NCBI GenBank assembly: GCA_044450785.1
Contig: JBIOJM010000433.1
Span: forward strand, 1-7,212
DNA: 7,212 nt
DNA from: JBIOJM01 sp044450785
GTDB taxonomy: Bacteria > Planctomycetota > Planctomycetia > Isosphaerales > Isosphaeraceae
Reading direction: 5' to 3'
The notes below the pieces were generated by a model. The model was given only the letters and a program-made list of their open reading frames with translations. It was not told where the DNA came from and did not search any database. A program made the translations under genes and the position numbers. Of the stretch, positions 1 through 5,992 are shown in pieces (position 1 is the stretch's first letter; every line of letters begins with the position of its first letter).

Positions 1-46
1 CGCCCGCTGACCGATGCGGCAAGTCCCAGAAACCGCCGAGAATCAG
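1..46 (-). CDS. possible start of a small partner protein, cut by the left edge
   Basis: Reading leftward from position 46, a frame of 15 codons stays open to the window edge and gives LILGGFWDLPHRSAG. The GFWDLP-like start resembles small uncharacterised proteins I recall encoded directly after antitoxin-like genes of the type at 43-327. That is memory, not a search. The frame has no ATG, GTG or TTG here. The only plausible initiator is a CTG that shares three bases with the TGA stop of the upstream gene, in the way ATGA junctions couple translation. Only 15 codons are visible, so this could be chance. Confidence 0.25.
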   Translation of the reverse strand, partial: MILGGFWDLPHRSAG

Positions 47-327
47 GGGTGGTCCCGGAGGAAACTGCCCAGCCTTGGATGACTCAGACTGCGTAACAGT
101 TCGGGTCCAGTAACTTCGTAAGGATTCGGGTCCATTGACAGCTGTCGCAGGAACGACATGAACTCGGGGTTGTTCTTGAGGAGCTCGACTTCGACGTCGA
201 ACTCGTCTACTTCGGACAGAGCAAAGACGGATCCATCCGCTTTGCGCAGAACCACGAGCTCCTTCTTCGCGAGAGCAATGACCTCATCAAGCGAAGGATG
301 ACCATTAACCAGTTCGACGATCTTCAT
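43..327 (-). CDS. antitoxin-like small protein (94 aa)
   Basis: The ATG at 325-327 is chosen because GGGAGAG lies 8 nt upstream (336-342). The frame is open 31 codons further upstream, but that extension looks non-coding. The protein starts MKIVELVNGHPSLDEVIALA, followed by a strand-turn-strand segment (ELVVLRKADGSVFALSEVDEF, about residues 22-42) and an acidic helical stretch with the pattern EVELLKNNPEFMSFLRQLS. I recall this layout (LDE-(6-10)-VVLR..DG..F.L.EVD.FD.E...) in Phd-like or hypothetical antitoxin-type proteins of planctomycetes and cyanobacteria. No catalytic residues are seen. No toxin of a known family is adjacent inside the window. A possible partner begins at its stop codon. 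The upstream gene on the same strand ends 46 nt away, so co-transcription is possible. Function is inferred only. Confidence 0.6.
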   Translation of the reverse strand: MKIVELVNGHPSLDEVIALAKKELVVLRKADGSVFALSEVDEFDVEVELLKNNPEFMSFLRQLSMDPNPYEVTGPELLRSLSHPRLGSFLRDHP

Positions 328-335
328 CGGTGCAG

Positions 336-342
336 CTCTCCC
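336..342 (-). promoter_or_regulatory. ribosome binding site for the antitoxin-like gene
   Basis: GGGAGAG on the minus strand, 8 nt before the ATG at 325-327. It decides the start in favour of the 94-aa protein over the longer open frame. Confidence 0.5.
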
Positions 343-373
343 GAAACAAGCTGGATCGCGAAGCACTCGGCGC

Positions 374-598
374 TCAGAGTTCGTCAAGCCGATTCTGGTC
401 TTTCTTCGGCTTCCCTCCACAGTAGTGTCGCCACATTAACAGGAGTACGAAACAGGTGGGAAGCAGGATGGCCGCGGAGCCAACCACGGAGTGCAGCCAG
501 AAAAGGCTATCCCAGCTTGTCACGACACCGGCGAAATACAGGGCGAGGAAAGCAATCGATATGATGGCTTCGCCAAGTCGGACGTGAAAGGACTTCAT
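374..598 (-). CDS. small two-helix membrane protein (74 aa)
   Basis: I do not recognise the family. From the ATG at 596-598 the product has a short basic N-terminus (MKSFHVRLGEA), a first hydrophobic segment (IISIAFLALYFAGVV, about residues 12-26), a short polar/aromatic loop, a second hydrophobic segment (SVVGSAAILLPTCFVLLLMW, about 36-55), and a basic, charged tail (GGKPKKDQNRLDEL). This suggests a helical hairpin in the inner membrane with both ends cytoplasmic. The frame continues upstream of this ATG, but the extension (His, Arg and Trp rich) looks non-coding. No good Shine-Dalgarno precedes the ATG. The gene sits 46 nt before the antitoxin-like gene on the same strand. Two well-formed hydrophobic blocks support a real protein, but chance cannot be excluded at this length. 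Confidence 0.5.
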   Translation of the reverse strand: MKSFHVRLGEAIISIAFLALYFAGVVTSWDSLFWLHSVVGSAAILLPTCFVLLLMWRHYCGGKPKKDQNRLDEL

Positions 599-603
599 CG
601 AAA

Positions 604-634
604 TTGAGCACCAAAGCGGCGGTTGGTGTAAAAT
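604..634 (+). promoter_or_regulatory. weak promoter candidate for the VapBC-like pair
   Basis: The 162-bp space between the divergent starts at 598 and 761 should hold promoters for both directions. On the plus strand the best pair I can see is TTGAGC (604-609) and TAAAAT (629-634), with a long 19-nt spacer. The AT content rises locally around the -10-like box. Planctomycete promoter consensus is poorly known, so this is a low-confidence suggestion. Confidence 0.2.
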
Positions 635-760
635 GCACCGATCGAGTTGATGGCATCGGGCGCTCCATACTCTAGGTGTCTGAAGCCGATTTGTGAACCT
701 CCTGGGCAATTCGCGTCGAAACAGATCGTCGTGTGTCGGAACTTCAGGGTCTCGACGGCT

Positions 761-988
761 ATGCAAACTGAAGAGATTACGATTCGCGTGGAGTCAGACG
801 CAGCTCGCGCTTACCGAGCAGCTCCGGAACATGAGCGCCGCAAGCTCGACGCCTTGCTGAGCCTGCACCTTCACGATGCGCTACGTCCTGAAAGGACGCT
901 CCAGGAAATCATGCGTGACATCAGTCGCAAAGCTCAAGAACGCGGTCTGACGCCCGAGATCCTGGAATCCATCCTCCGTGAATCCTGA
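761..988 (+). CDS. VapB-like antitoxin of a PIN-toxin pair (75 aa)
   Basis: The start at 761 gives MQTEEITIRVESDAARAY, a beta-strand followed by a helix as in DNA-binding N-termini of small antitoxins. A helical, charged middle follows (EHERRKLDALLSLHLHDAL), then a C-terminal part rich in Glu/Arg (IMRDISRKAQERGLTPEILE) that could wrap the toxin. The frame is open for 38 more codons upstream, but those residues are Cys/Pro rich and unlike a protein start. The Shine-Dalgarno is poor (AGGG at 746-749). The last 11 nt overlap the PIN toxin gene, the usual arrangement of type II antitoxin-toxin operons. The expected role is to bind and neutralise the toxin and repress its own promoter. Known: antitoxin genes precede toxin genes in such pairs. 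Inferred: the pairing here, from position and size. Confidence 0.8.
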   Translation: MQTEEITIRVESDAARAYRAAPEHERRKLDALLSLHLHDALRPERTLQEIMRDISRKAQERGLTPEILESILRES

Positions 989-1415
989 GCAATATATCGT
1001 TTTCGACACGAATGCGCTGGTCAGCGCGCTGTTGTTCGCGGAGTCGATTCCGGGCCGCGCGTTTTACGCTGCCCTGGACCGCGGGAAGGTCCTCTTATCG
1101 CAAACCACGCTCGCCGAGTTGAGCGAGGTGCTTGAGAGGGAGAAGTTCGATCGTTACGTCACCCGACATGATCGTGAGCAATTCTTGACGTCACTCGTTC
1201 ATGATGCCACATTCGTTGAGGTCATCGAAGAGATCCGTGCCTGCCGCGATCCGAAAGACGACAAGTTTTTGGAGCTGGCGGTCAGTGGTTCGGCCACGTG
1301 TTTGGTCACCGGCGATGAGGACTTGCTGGTACTTCATCCGTTCCGTGGCATCCCAATCATGACGCCGGCACAATTTCTCGAGTGGCTCCCACGACAAAGC
1401 GCGATTGAGGAGTAG
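978..1415 (+). CDS. PIN-domain ribonuclease toxin, TIGR00305-type (145 aa)
   Basis: Starts with GTG at 978 inside the antitoxin gene and ends with TAG at 1413-1415. It is full length for the family. The acidic metal site of PIN nucleases is visible: D10 in VFDTNALVSA, E47 in TTLAELSEVL, D91/D94/D95 in CRDPKDDKFLELA, and D113/D115 in VTGDEDLL. The segment LSQTTLAELSEVLEREKFDRY and the ending GIPIMTPAQFLEWL match the pattern I know for the 'putative toxin-antitoxin system toxin component, PIN family'. The expected activity is Mg2+-dependent endoribonuclease cleavage of RNA in the cytoplasm, held in check by the 75-aa partner encoded just upstream. All key acidic residues are present, so it is likely active. 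The RNA target cannot be read from sequence. Confidence 0.92.
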   Translation: MNPEQYIVFDTNALVSALLFAESIPGRAFYAALDRGKVLLSQTTLAELSEVLEREKFDRYVTRHDREQFLTSLVHDATFVEVIEEIRACRDPKDDKFLELAVSGSATCLVTGDEDLLVLHPFRGIPIMTPAQFLEWLPRQSAIEE

Positions 1416-1450
1416 CGATACTGGGTCGAGATACAGGCACCTTTCAGTTT

Positions 1451-1466
1451 GTCTGCTGAAGCAGAC
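1451..1466 (+). terminator. weak hairpin after the PIN toxin gene
   Basis: GTCTGC, loop TGAA, GCAGAC: a perfect 6-bp stem 35 nt after the toxin stop codon. It is followed by GCATTACCTT and not by a run of T, so it is a poor intrinsic terminator. It may only help stop or protect the transcript. Confidence 0.25.
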
Positions 1467-1698
1467 GCATTACCTTCCGGCGGTGATACCCCCTCATTCC
1501 GGGAGGTCGGTGTCCCGGGACGCTGGGGCGAAGATTAGGCGGTCTCTCTCTCCGATTGCTCGTCCGGGTTCAGTCGGCCGCGGCCGGCATCGGCTCGCCC
1601 GCGCGATTCCCCGGTCGCGAAAAAGGCCGACCAACGCGAGGAGACAAGGAACGGGCCAGAAATAACTTCCCGGAATTCTCGCGGCCAAGGACCAAGTT

Positions 1699-1724
1699 GT
1701 GGCAAGGTCTCCTGACCTTGCCAC
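1699..1724. repeat. palindrome 1: 11-bp stem, 4-nt loop
   Basis: GTGGCAAGGTC, loop TCCT, GACCTTGCCAC. A perfect inverted repeat and the first of three in a row that share the core GGTCTCC or its complement. No T-run follows on either strand, so it looks more like an interspersed palindromic repeat than a classic terminator. Confidence 0.7.
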
Positions 1725-1730
1725 TGGGCT

Positions 1731-1775
1731 GACCGCAGGTCTCCCGCCCCGAGCCCCGGCGGGAGACCTGCGGTC
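1731..1775. repeat. palindrome 2: perfect 18-bp stem, 9-nt loop
   Basis: The left arm GACCGCAGGTCTCCCGCC (1731-1748) is exactly complementary to 1758-1775, with the loop CCGAGCCCC between. An 18-bp GC-rich stem would fold very stably in RNA or as a DNA cruciform. It lies about 100 nt beyond the end of the TPR-CHAT gene and could stop or stabilise that transcript. Its shared GGTCTCCC core with its neighbours points to a repeat family. Confidence 0.8.
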
Positions 1776-1784
1776 CAGCGGACG

Positions 1785-1803
1785 GCGGGGTCTGGAGACC
1801 CGC
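1785..1803. repeat. palindrome 3: GGGTC-TGGA-GACCC
   Basis: GGGTC (1788-1792) pairs with GACCC (1797-1801) around the loop TGGA. Allowing one bulged G, the flanking GC and GC extend the stem. It is the third member of the cluster and carries the same GTCT/AGAC core. I recall spurious 'RRGSPDPA' translations from this kind of sequence in planctomycete genomes, and the minus strand here reads RRGSPDPAV. Confidence 0.6.
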
Positions 1804-1876
1804 GCCGAACCGTCGCCAAGCTGAAATCGGGAGACATTCCCGGCCCATTCCCAAGCTCAGATCCGCGCCCGATCGC

Positions 1877-4800
1877 TCACCGCACATCCCCGCTCAAGAC
1901 GAAGGCGGCCCAGAGGGCGGGATCACTCCGCTTTGCCCGAGCATCGGGTGGTGCGACGCGCCCGCCGTCCGGCAGCTTCACCGCGTTAGGGTCAATCCCG
2001 CGTTGCTTCGCCAGCTCCACGCCGCGAGCCCTCACCAAGCCGGGGTCGTTCAGGACGGTCAACTGGGCCTGCCGCAGCGCCTCCAGCTTGGGCATTTTCT
2101 TGGACCAGAGGTTGGTGTAGAACTGCTCCATCAACACGGTGGTGGCGGCATCGTTCACCTTCCACAGGCTGGCGACGACGGCACGGGCCCCCGTGGCCTG
2201 GAAGGAGCGCTGCAGGCCCATCACCCCCTGGCCGTACTCCAGCTTTCCCAAGCCGGTCTCGCAAGCGGAGAGCACGACCAGCTCGGTGCCGCGTAGGTCC
2301 AGGGCGTGCACCTCCTCGGCCGTCAGAATGCCGTCCTCGCGATCGGGCAGGCTGCCTTGTGCGCCAGGTCCCGCGTCCTCGGTCTTGCGGGCCGCTCCAG
2401 CCAGGGCCACGCCCGAGTGCAGCAACGGCGCCAGCGCTAACGATGCCGATTCCTCCGAGCTCCCGAAACCGGCCAGGCCGAAGCCGTCGGCCTTCAGGCC
2501 CGCCCGCTGGGCGGCGACTCGCGCCGGCGACTCAAAGAAACCGTGGGTGGCCAGATGCAAGTGCCGCCAGTGCCGGCCAAGCAGCAGCTTAACTGCCGCC
2601 TCGGTCGGTGCCGCGCCGGTCAAGACCATGGCGTGCTGCTGGGGGAAGGCCGTGTCGAAGAGCTGGCCGATGCGCCGCACTTCCGGCTCGGTGCCGGCCA
2701 GGGCCCCGAAGGCCGCCCGCTGGGTTTCCGCCAGGAGCACGCCAGGTGTCGGGGCCGACTCGCTCGGAGTCGCGCCGCCGGGGTCGGCCTGGTAGTCGAT
2801 GCCGCCGATGGCCAGCAGACCGGCGGGTTCCTCCTCGGGGCTCTTGGGCTTGGCCTCGCTCGACGCGGCGAGCGTCTCGACCAGCCGGTGCGCCGAGCTG
2901 ACGTAGCCGATCAATATGTCTTCGATCAGGTACGTGCCGGGCCGGCGCCCGGGCAGCGCCGCCAGGGGGAAGTACAGCAGCAGGCCGTCGGGCACAACCA
3001 CCACGGTTGTGGCCCCTTCCAGGTACGGCTTGACCGGATCCCAGAAGCGGTGGCTCAGCTCGAGGGCAGCCGCCTGCATCGGCCCGGGCGTGCCCGCGAC
3101 CAGCGCTTGTCGCCAGGCCCGAACCGCCTCGTCGATCGGTCGGGAAGCACCCAGGTGCAAGAGAACCGGGGCCTGACCCCGCCGCAGCACGAAGGCCACG
3201 AGCCGCCTCTCCCACCGCAATGGCCCTTTACCTCCCTCGGGCGGCCTGGCGTGGAAATAATTGACCAGGTCGATCAGGGCGGCCCCTTGGGGCAGCGCCG
3301 CGGCCACCTCGGCCGCTCCCAGCCGCCGGGTCTCTTGGACCTGCCGGAACGCGCCGCTCTTACGGGCCAAGTCGCTTTCCAGGTTCTCCTTGCGGTCACG
3401 GAGCGCGTCGAGCTGCTGGAGCCAGGCCTGGCGTCGCCCGGCGGGCGGGGTCGTGAAAGCCAGGTGGGCCAGGCGGGCGCGGGCCTGTTCTAGCTGCTCG
3501 AGTGTCTGTTTCAGCTCAGGCTGGTCGCGGGCCAGTCGGTCCGCATCCTGGCGGGCCTCGACGATGCCCTTCCAGGCCAGGACATGGCGATAGATCTCCT
3601 CGACCTTGACCCCGGCGTCGGGGGCGACGCTGAGGTAGCCGTCCAGAGCCCAGCCTTGCTCCGTGAGCAGGCGGATGCGCTGGCGTTCGCTGATAGTAAC
3701 GAGCCCCTCCTGGGTCCACTGGGTCAGGAGGGTCAGTCCCTGACTGTAGGATCGCTCTGCTGCTGCGAGCTGACCTCGGGAGAGGTAAAACGATGCCAGG
3801 TTGATCAGGCATTTGGCATAGTTGGGGTGGTTCTGGCCCAGCGCCCGCTTCCAGATCTCCAGGGCGTCGAGATACAGCGGCTCGGCCGTCGCGTAGTCTC
3901 CCATGTCCCTGCGCAGCCCGGCCAGGTTGCTCGCGGTGTTGGCATAGTCGGGATGGTTCTGGCCCAACGCGCGCTTGTAGATCTCCAGGGCGCTGCGGTA
4001 GAGCGGCTCGGCCTTCCGGTATTCCCCAATGGCCCGGTACAGCTCGGCCAGGTTGTTCAGGCTTCGGGCATAGTCGGGGTGGTCCTCGCCCAGCGTGCGA
4101 TTGTAGATCTCCAGGGCGTTGCGGTAGAGCGGCTCGGCCTTCGCGTATTCCCCCATGTCCTGGTACAGCGCGGCCAGGTTGTTCAGGGTGTTGGCGTAGG
4201 CGGGGTGGTTCTCGCCCAGCGCCCGCTTGCGGATCTCGAGGGCGTTGCGGCAGAGTGGCTCGGCCTTCGTGTAATCCCCCATGGCCCGGTACGACTCGGC
4301 CAAGTTATTCAAGCTTTGGGCAAAGTCGGGGTGGTTCTCGCCCAGCGCCCGCTTGCGGATCTCCAGGGCGCGGCGGTGGAGCGGCTCGGCCTTCGCATAG
4401 TTCCCCATCGCCTCGTAAAGCACGGCCAGGTTGTTCAAGCTTTGGGCAAAGTCGGGGTGGTTCTCGCCCAGCGCGCGCTTGTAGATCTCCAGGGCGTGGC
4501 GGAAGAGCGGCTCAGCCTTCGCATGATCTCCCATGTCCTTGTACATCAGTCCCATGTTGTTCAGGCTTCGGGCAAAGTCGGGGTGGTTCTCGCCCAGCGC
4601 GCGCTTGTAGATCTCCAGGGCGTGGCGGACGAGCGGCTCGGCCCTCGCATAATCCCCCAAAGCCTTATACGACGCGCCGAGGTTGATCAGGCTGGTGGCA
4701 TAGACAGGATGGCTCTCGCCCAGCAACTCGCCTCGGATCTCCATGGACTTGCGCCACGGATCGATTCCCTCCGCATACTTCCCCTGGCTATAAAGTTCGC

Positions 4801-4951
4801 TCGCGAGCCGGTTCAGTCGATCCGCCTCCTGGAGCCGCTGACGCTGGGCGGGGTCGAGTGCCGCCCGCCGACCGAGGTCGGCCAAAGCCCGGCCAGCGTC
4901 GGCGATCCGCCAGTCCTTCTGGTCCGGCTGCCGCTGGCGAATGGCGAGCAC
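1877..4951 (-). CDS. TPR-CHAT protein, main part after an in-frame stop (1024 aa)
   Basis: A large TPR-CHAT protein whose own N-terminus is separated by the TGA at 4979-4981. The first usable initiator after that stop is GTG at 4951, with AGGAA only loosely placed before it. Domains by residue from this GTG: a degenerate helical lead (about 40-80); seven 42-residue TPR units (81-374) of the pattern HP.YA.SLNNLA.LY..MG.Y.KAEPL..ALEI.KRALGEN; a partial eighth (375-409); a helical/coiled-coil linker rich in Glu, Gln, Leu and Arg (about 470-545); and a CHAT domain (about 550-1022). CHAT is a caspase-like cysteine protease fold. The dyad is visible as H803 in HLATHGFF and C897 in LSACETGLG, followed by the family motif ARAVVASLWKVND. 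It should therefore be catalytically competent if made. TPR units normally bind a peptide or partner protein. The sigma factor gene lies upstream on the same strand and is probably co-transcribed. Without the upstream piece this product has no export signal. Confidence 0.85.
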   Translation of the reverse strand: MLAIRQRQPDQKDWRIADAGRALADLGRRAALDPAQRQRLQEADRLNRLASELYSQGKYAEGIDPWRKSMEIRGELLGESHPVYATSLINLGASYKALGDYARAEPLVRHALEIYKRALGENHPDFARSLNNMGLMYKDMGDHAKAEPLFRHALEIYKRALGENHPDFAQSLNNLAVLYEAMGNYAKAEPLHRRALEIRKRALGENHPDFAQSLNNLAESYRAMGDYTKAEPLCRNALEIRKRALGENHPAYANTLNNLAALYQDMGEYAKAEPLYRNALEIYNRTLGEDHPDYARSLNNLAELYRAIGEYRKAEPLYRSALEIYKRALGQNHPDYANTASNLAGLRRDMGDYATAEPLYLDALEIWKRALGQNHPNYAKCLINLASFYLSRGQLAAAERSYSQGLTLLTQWTQEGLVTISERQRIRLLTEQGWALDGYLSVAPDAGVKVEEIYRHVLAWKGIVEARQDADRLARDQPELKQTLEQLEQARARLAHLAFTTPPAGRRQAWLQQLDALRDRKENLESDLARKSGAFRQVQETRRLGAAEVAAALPQGAALIDLVNYFHARPPEGGKGPLRWERRLVAFVLRRGQAPVLLHLGASRPIDEAVRAWRQALVAGTPGPMQAAALELSHRFWDPVKPYLEGATTVVVVPDGLLLYFPLAALPGRRPGTYLIEDILIGYVSSAHRLVETLAASSEAKPKSPEEEPAGLLAIGGIDYQADPGGATPSESAPTPGVLLAETQRAAFGALAGTEPEVRRIGQLFDTAFPQQHAMVLTGAAPTEAAVKLLLGRHWRHLHLATHGFFESPARVAAQRAGLKADGFGLAGFGSSEESASLALAPLLHSGVALAGAARKTEDAGPGAQGSLPDREDGILTAEEVHALDLRGTELVVLSACETGLGKLEYGQGVMGLQRSFQATGARAVVASLWKVNDAATTVLMEQFYTNLWSKKMPKLEALRQAQLTVLNDPGLVRARGVELAKQRGIDPNAVKLPDGGRVAPPDARAKRSDPALWAAFVLSGDVR
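3830..4711 (-). repeat. seven tandem 126-bp units encoding TPRs
   Basis: Seven consecutive units of exactly 126 bp (42 codons) with no insertions. Neighbouring units are very similar at DNA level: the 60 bases at 4444-4503 are identical to those at 4570-4629, one period apart. The similarity decays toward the ends of the array (4711 side and 3830 side). This indicates recent unit duplication or gene conversion in the middle, and a locus where unit number could vary between strains. Confidence 0.9.
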
Positions 4952-4978
4952 TTCCGTGAGTGCTTTCCTGGCCGCCGC

Positions 4979-4981
4979 TCA
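4979..4981 (-). other. in-frame TGA interrupting the TPR-CHAT frame
   Basis: Reading from the ATG at 5326, codon 116 is TGA in the context GAG-GAC-TGA-GCG-GCG-GCC. The frame then stays open without any shift for 1034 codons to the TGA at 1877-1879. The protein sequence reads across it as ...ARLQEARED-[stop]-AAARKALTEVLAIR..., which matches the continuous 'REDWAAAR.A' pattern I recall at this point in planctomycete TPR-CHAT proteins. TGG to TGA is a single transition. It could be a nonsense mutation, a sequencing or assembly error, or a readthrough/reinitiation point. With the stop ignored, the protein would be 1149 residues, with catalytic His928 and Cys1022, and the locus at 1877-5326 could be annotated as one pseudogene. 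Confidence 0.85.
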
Positions 4982-5326
4982 GTCCTCGCGCGCCTCTTGC
5001 AACCTGGCGAGGCATTGAAGCGAACCGACGACGTCCTCGTGCAGCTCGCCCCGTACTTCGCGAGTGAAGGCGAGTTCCTTCACGGCCGCCGTTTCCGCGT
5101 CCTCCAGCTTGCCGGCCTGTACCAGCTTGATCACTTCCGCCCTGATCTGGTCGCGCTCCTGGATCCGCCGTGCCTGCTCGGCCTCGGAGAGCCTTGGTGT
5201 GGGGATCGGCCCAGGAGGTTGGCCCAGGGCCCAGGCGGACGCCGCGCCGAGAACGGCCGAGATCACCAGAGCGGTCGCAAGCGAGCCCCTCAAGAGCCGG
5301 GGTCCGAATACACGGGACTGAATCAT
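4979..5326 (-). CDS. signal-peptide N-terminal piece of the TPR-CHAT protein (115 aa)
   Basis: The start at 5326 (MIQSRVFGPRLLRG) is chosen over the ATG at 5359 because GGAAAGG lies 7 nt upstream, whereas 5359 has no spaced Shine-Dalgarno. Residues 1-14 carry Arg. A hydrophobic core follows (SLATALVISAVLGAASAWA, about 15-33), then ALGQPPGP with a likely signal peptidase I site after AWA. The mature part has a charged helix (SEAEQARRIQERDQIRAE) and the block VQAGKLEDAETAAVKELAFTR...LHEDVVGSLQCLARLQEARED. I know this block as the standard lead-in to the repeats of planctomycete TPR-CHAT proteins. It ends at the TGA at 4979-4981, in frame with the 1024-aa part. It starts 45 nt after the sigma factor stop codon. 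Alone it would be a small exported helical protein with no known activity, so it is best seen as one half of a broken or interrupted gene. Confidence 0.75.
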   Translation of the reverse strand: MIQSRVFGPRLLRGSLATALVISAVLGAASAWALGQPPGPIPTPRLSEAEQARRIQERDQIRAEVIKLVQAGKLEDAETAAVKELAFTREVRGELHEDVVGSLQCLARLQEARED

Positions 5327-5333
5327 CGGCCGG

Positions 5334-5340
5334 CCTTTCC
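5334..5340 (-). promoter_or_regulatory. ribosome binding site for the exported TPR-CHAT start
   Basis: GGAAAGG on the minus strand, 7 nt before the ATG at 5324-5326. It lies in the 45-nt space after the sigma factor gene and supports translation from MIQSR. Confidence 0.6.
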
Positions 5341-5371
5341 AGGAAAACGGGCAATCCATGGCCCTTGCGAC

Positions 5372-5992
5372 TCACGGAGCCTCACTCACCGCAGACTCGA
5401 AGGCATGGCTGATATCCTCGTCGAATTCGTCGCAGACGGCGCGGACCTTTTTCAAGACGCGGCTGGCGTTGACATAGACGGCATCGGGCTCGGTCTTCAG
5501 CTCCGCGGCGATCTCGGAGGCGGGGCGGTTCCGCAGCAGGCGCTGCTCGAAGCACGACCAGACTTTGGACGAGGTGCGAGCGCGGACCGTCTTGAGGGCG
5601 TGCTCGAGGATCTTCTCACGGTGGATCTTGACCCATTCCGCCGTCATCCTGGCGCTATCGGATGGGGTGGCACCGAGCATATCGGCGGCCCATCCGTCCA
5701 GGGCCTTCTGGTAGCTGGCCCGCCGCCGGGCCAGGTCGATGAGCGTGTTGTGCGCCACGCTGAACAGCCAGCTCCGGAATTTGCATTTCGCCCGGTCGTA
5801 GGTGTGAATCTTCGTGAGCAGCTTCACGAAGATGTCCTGAACGACGTCATTGGCCTCGGATGTCTTCAGGCCTTGCTTGTGCAGGTAGGCGAAAAGGATC
5901 GGCCGGTAGATGGAATCGAACTCGCGCCACCGCTCGGGATCCTGCCGGCAAACCCCGACGATGACCGAAACTCGTGTGTCCGTGCTTGACAT
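5372..5992 (-). CDS. ECF-like RNA polymerase sigma factor (206 aa)
   Basis: Start at 5992 (MSSTDTRVSVIVGVCRQDPE). The open frame reaches 55 codons further upstream, but that part looks non-coding, and the typical family start is a short T-R-x-S segment like this one. Region 2 covers about residues 20-92: WREFDSIYRPILFAYL, then NDVVQDIFVKLLTKI (core binding), then KFRSWLFSVAHNTLIDLARRR (-10 recognition). A 35-residue linker follows. Region 4 covers about 127-190, with the helix-turn-helix RPASEIAAELKTEPDAVYVNASRVLKKVR (-35 recognition). Region 3 is absent, so it is of ECF size and layout. It directs core RNA polymerase to a set of promoters in the cytoplasm. No anti-sigma factor is encoded next to it. 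Instead an exported TPR-CHAT protein follows after 45 nt, a pairing I recall as frequent in planctomycetes. What controls it cannot be read here. Confidence 0.9.
   Translation of the reverse strand: MSSTDTRVSVIVGVCRQDPERWREFDSIYRPILFAYLHKQGLKTSEANDVVQDIFVKLLTKIHTYDRAKCKFRSWLFSVAHNTLIDLARRRASYQKALDGWAADMLGATPSDSARMTAEWVKIHREKILEHALKTVRARTSSKVWSCFEQRLLRNRPASEIAAELKTEPDAVYVNASRVLKKVRAVCDEFDEDISHAFESAVSEAP

Larger units (their letters stand above)
1416..1876. other. gene-free spacer between the convergent PIN toxin and TPR-CHAT genes
   Basis: About 460 bp between two gene ends. Several short overlapping frames exist on both strands, but they are Arg/Pro/Gly rich, lack ribosome binding sites and overlap palindromes, so I take none as genes. 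Contents: a short hairpin at 1451-1466 just after the toxin gene, nothing recognisable at about 1480-1690, and three consecutive palindromes at 1699-1803. The position is suitable for transcription termination from both sides. Confidence 0.6.

Noticed and set aside
1494..1887. Minus-strand short frames in the spacer after the PIN toxin
   Set aside because: They read through palindromes, overlap each other in different frames, lack ribosome binding sites and give low-complexity sequence.
2003..3493. Several plus-strand open frames across the CHAT region
   Set aside because: They are Arg/Ala/Pro-rich shadows of the minus-strand CHAT frame with no recognisable motif.
3830..4711. CRISPR array
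   Set aside because: The periodicity is 126 bp, entirely coding and in phase with a TPR motif, with no unique spacers.
4979..4981. TGA as selenocysteine or as reassigned Trp
   Set aside because: Other genes in the window (the antitoxin ending at 988, and those ending at 43, 1877, 5372 and 6470) use TGA as their normal stop. The site is not a redox motif and no SECIS-like hairpin is evident.
3584..5989. 801-codon open frame on the plus strand opposite the TPR-CHAT and sigma genes
   Set aside because: It is antisense to coding sequence with clear domains. Its repetitive sequence simply mirrors the 126-bp TPR repeats, and high-GC codon bias keeps opposite frames open.
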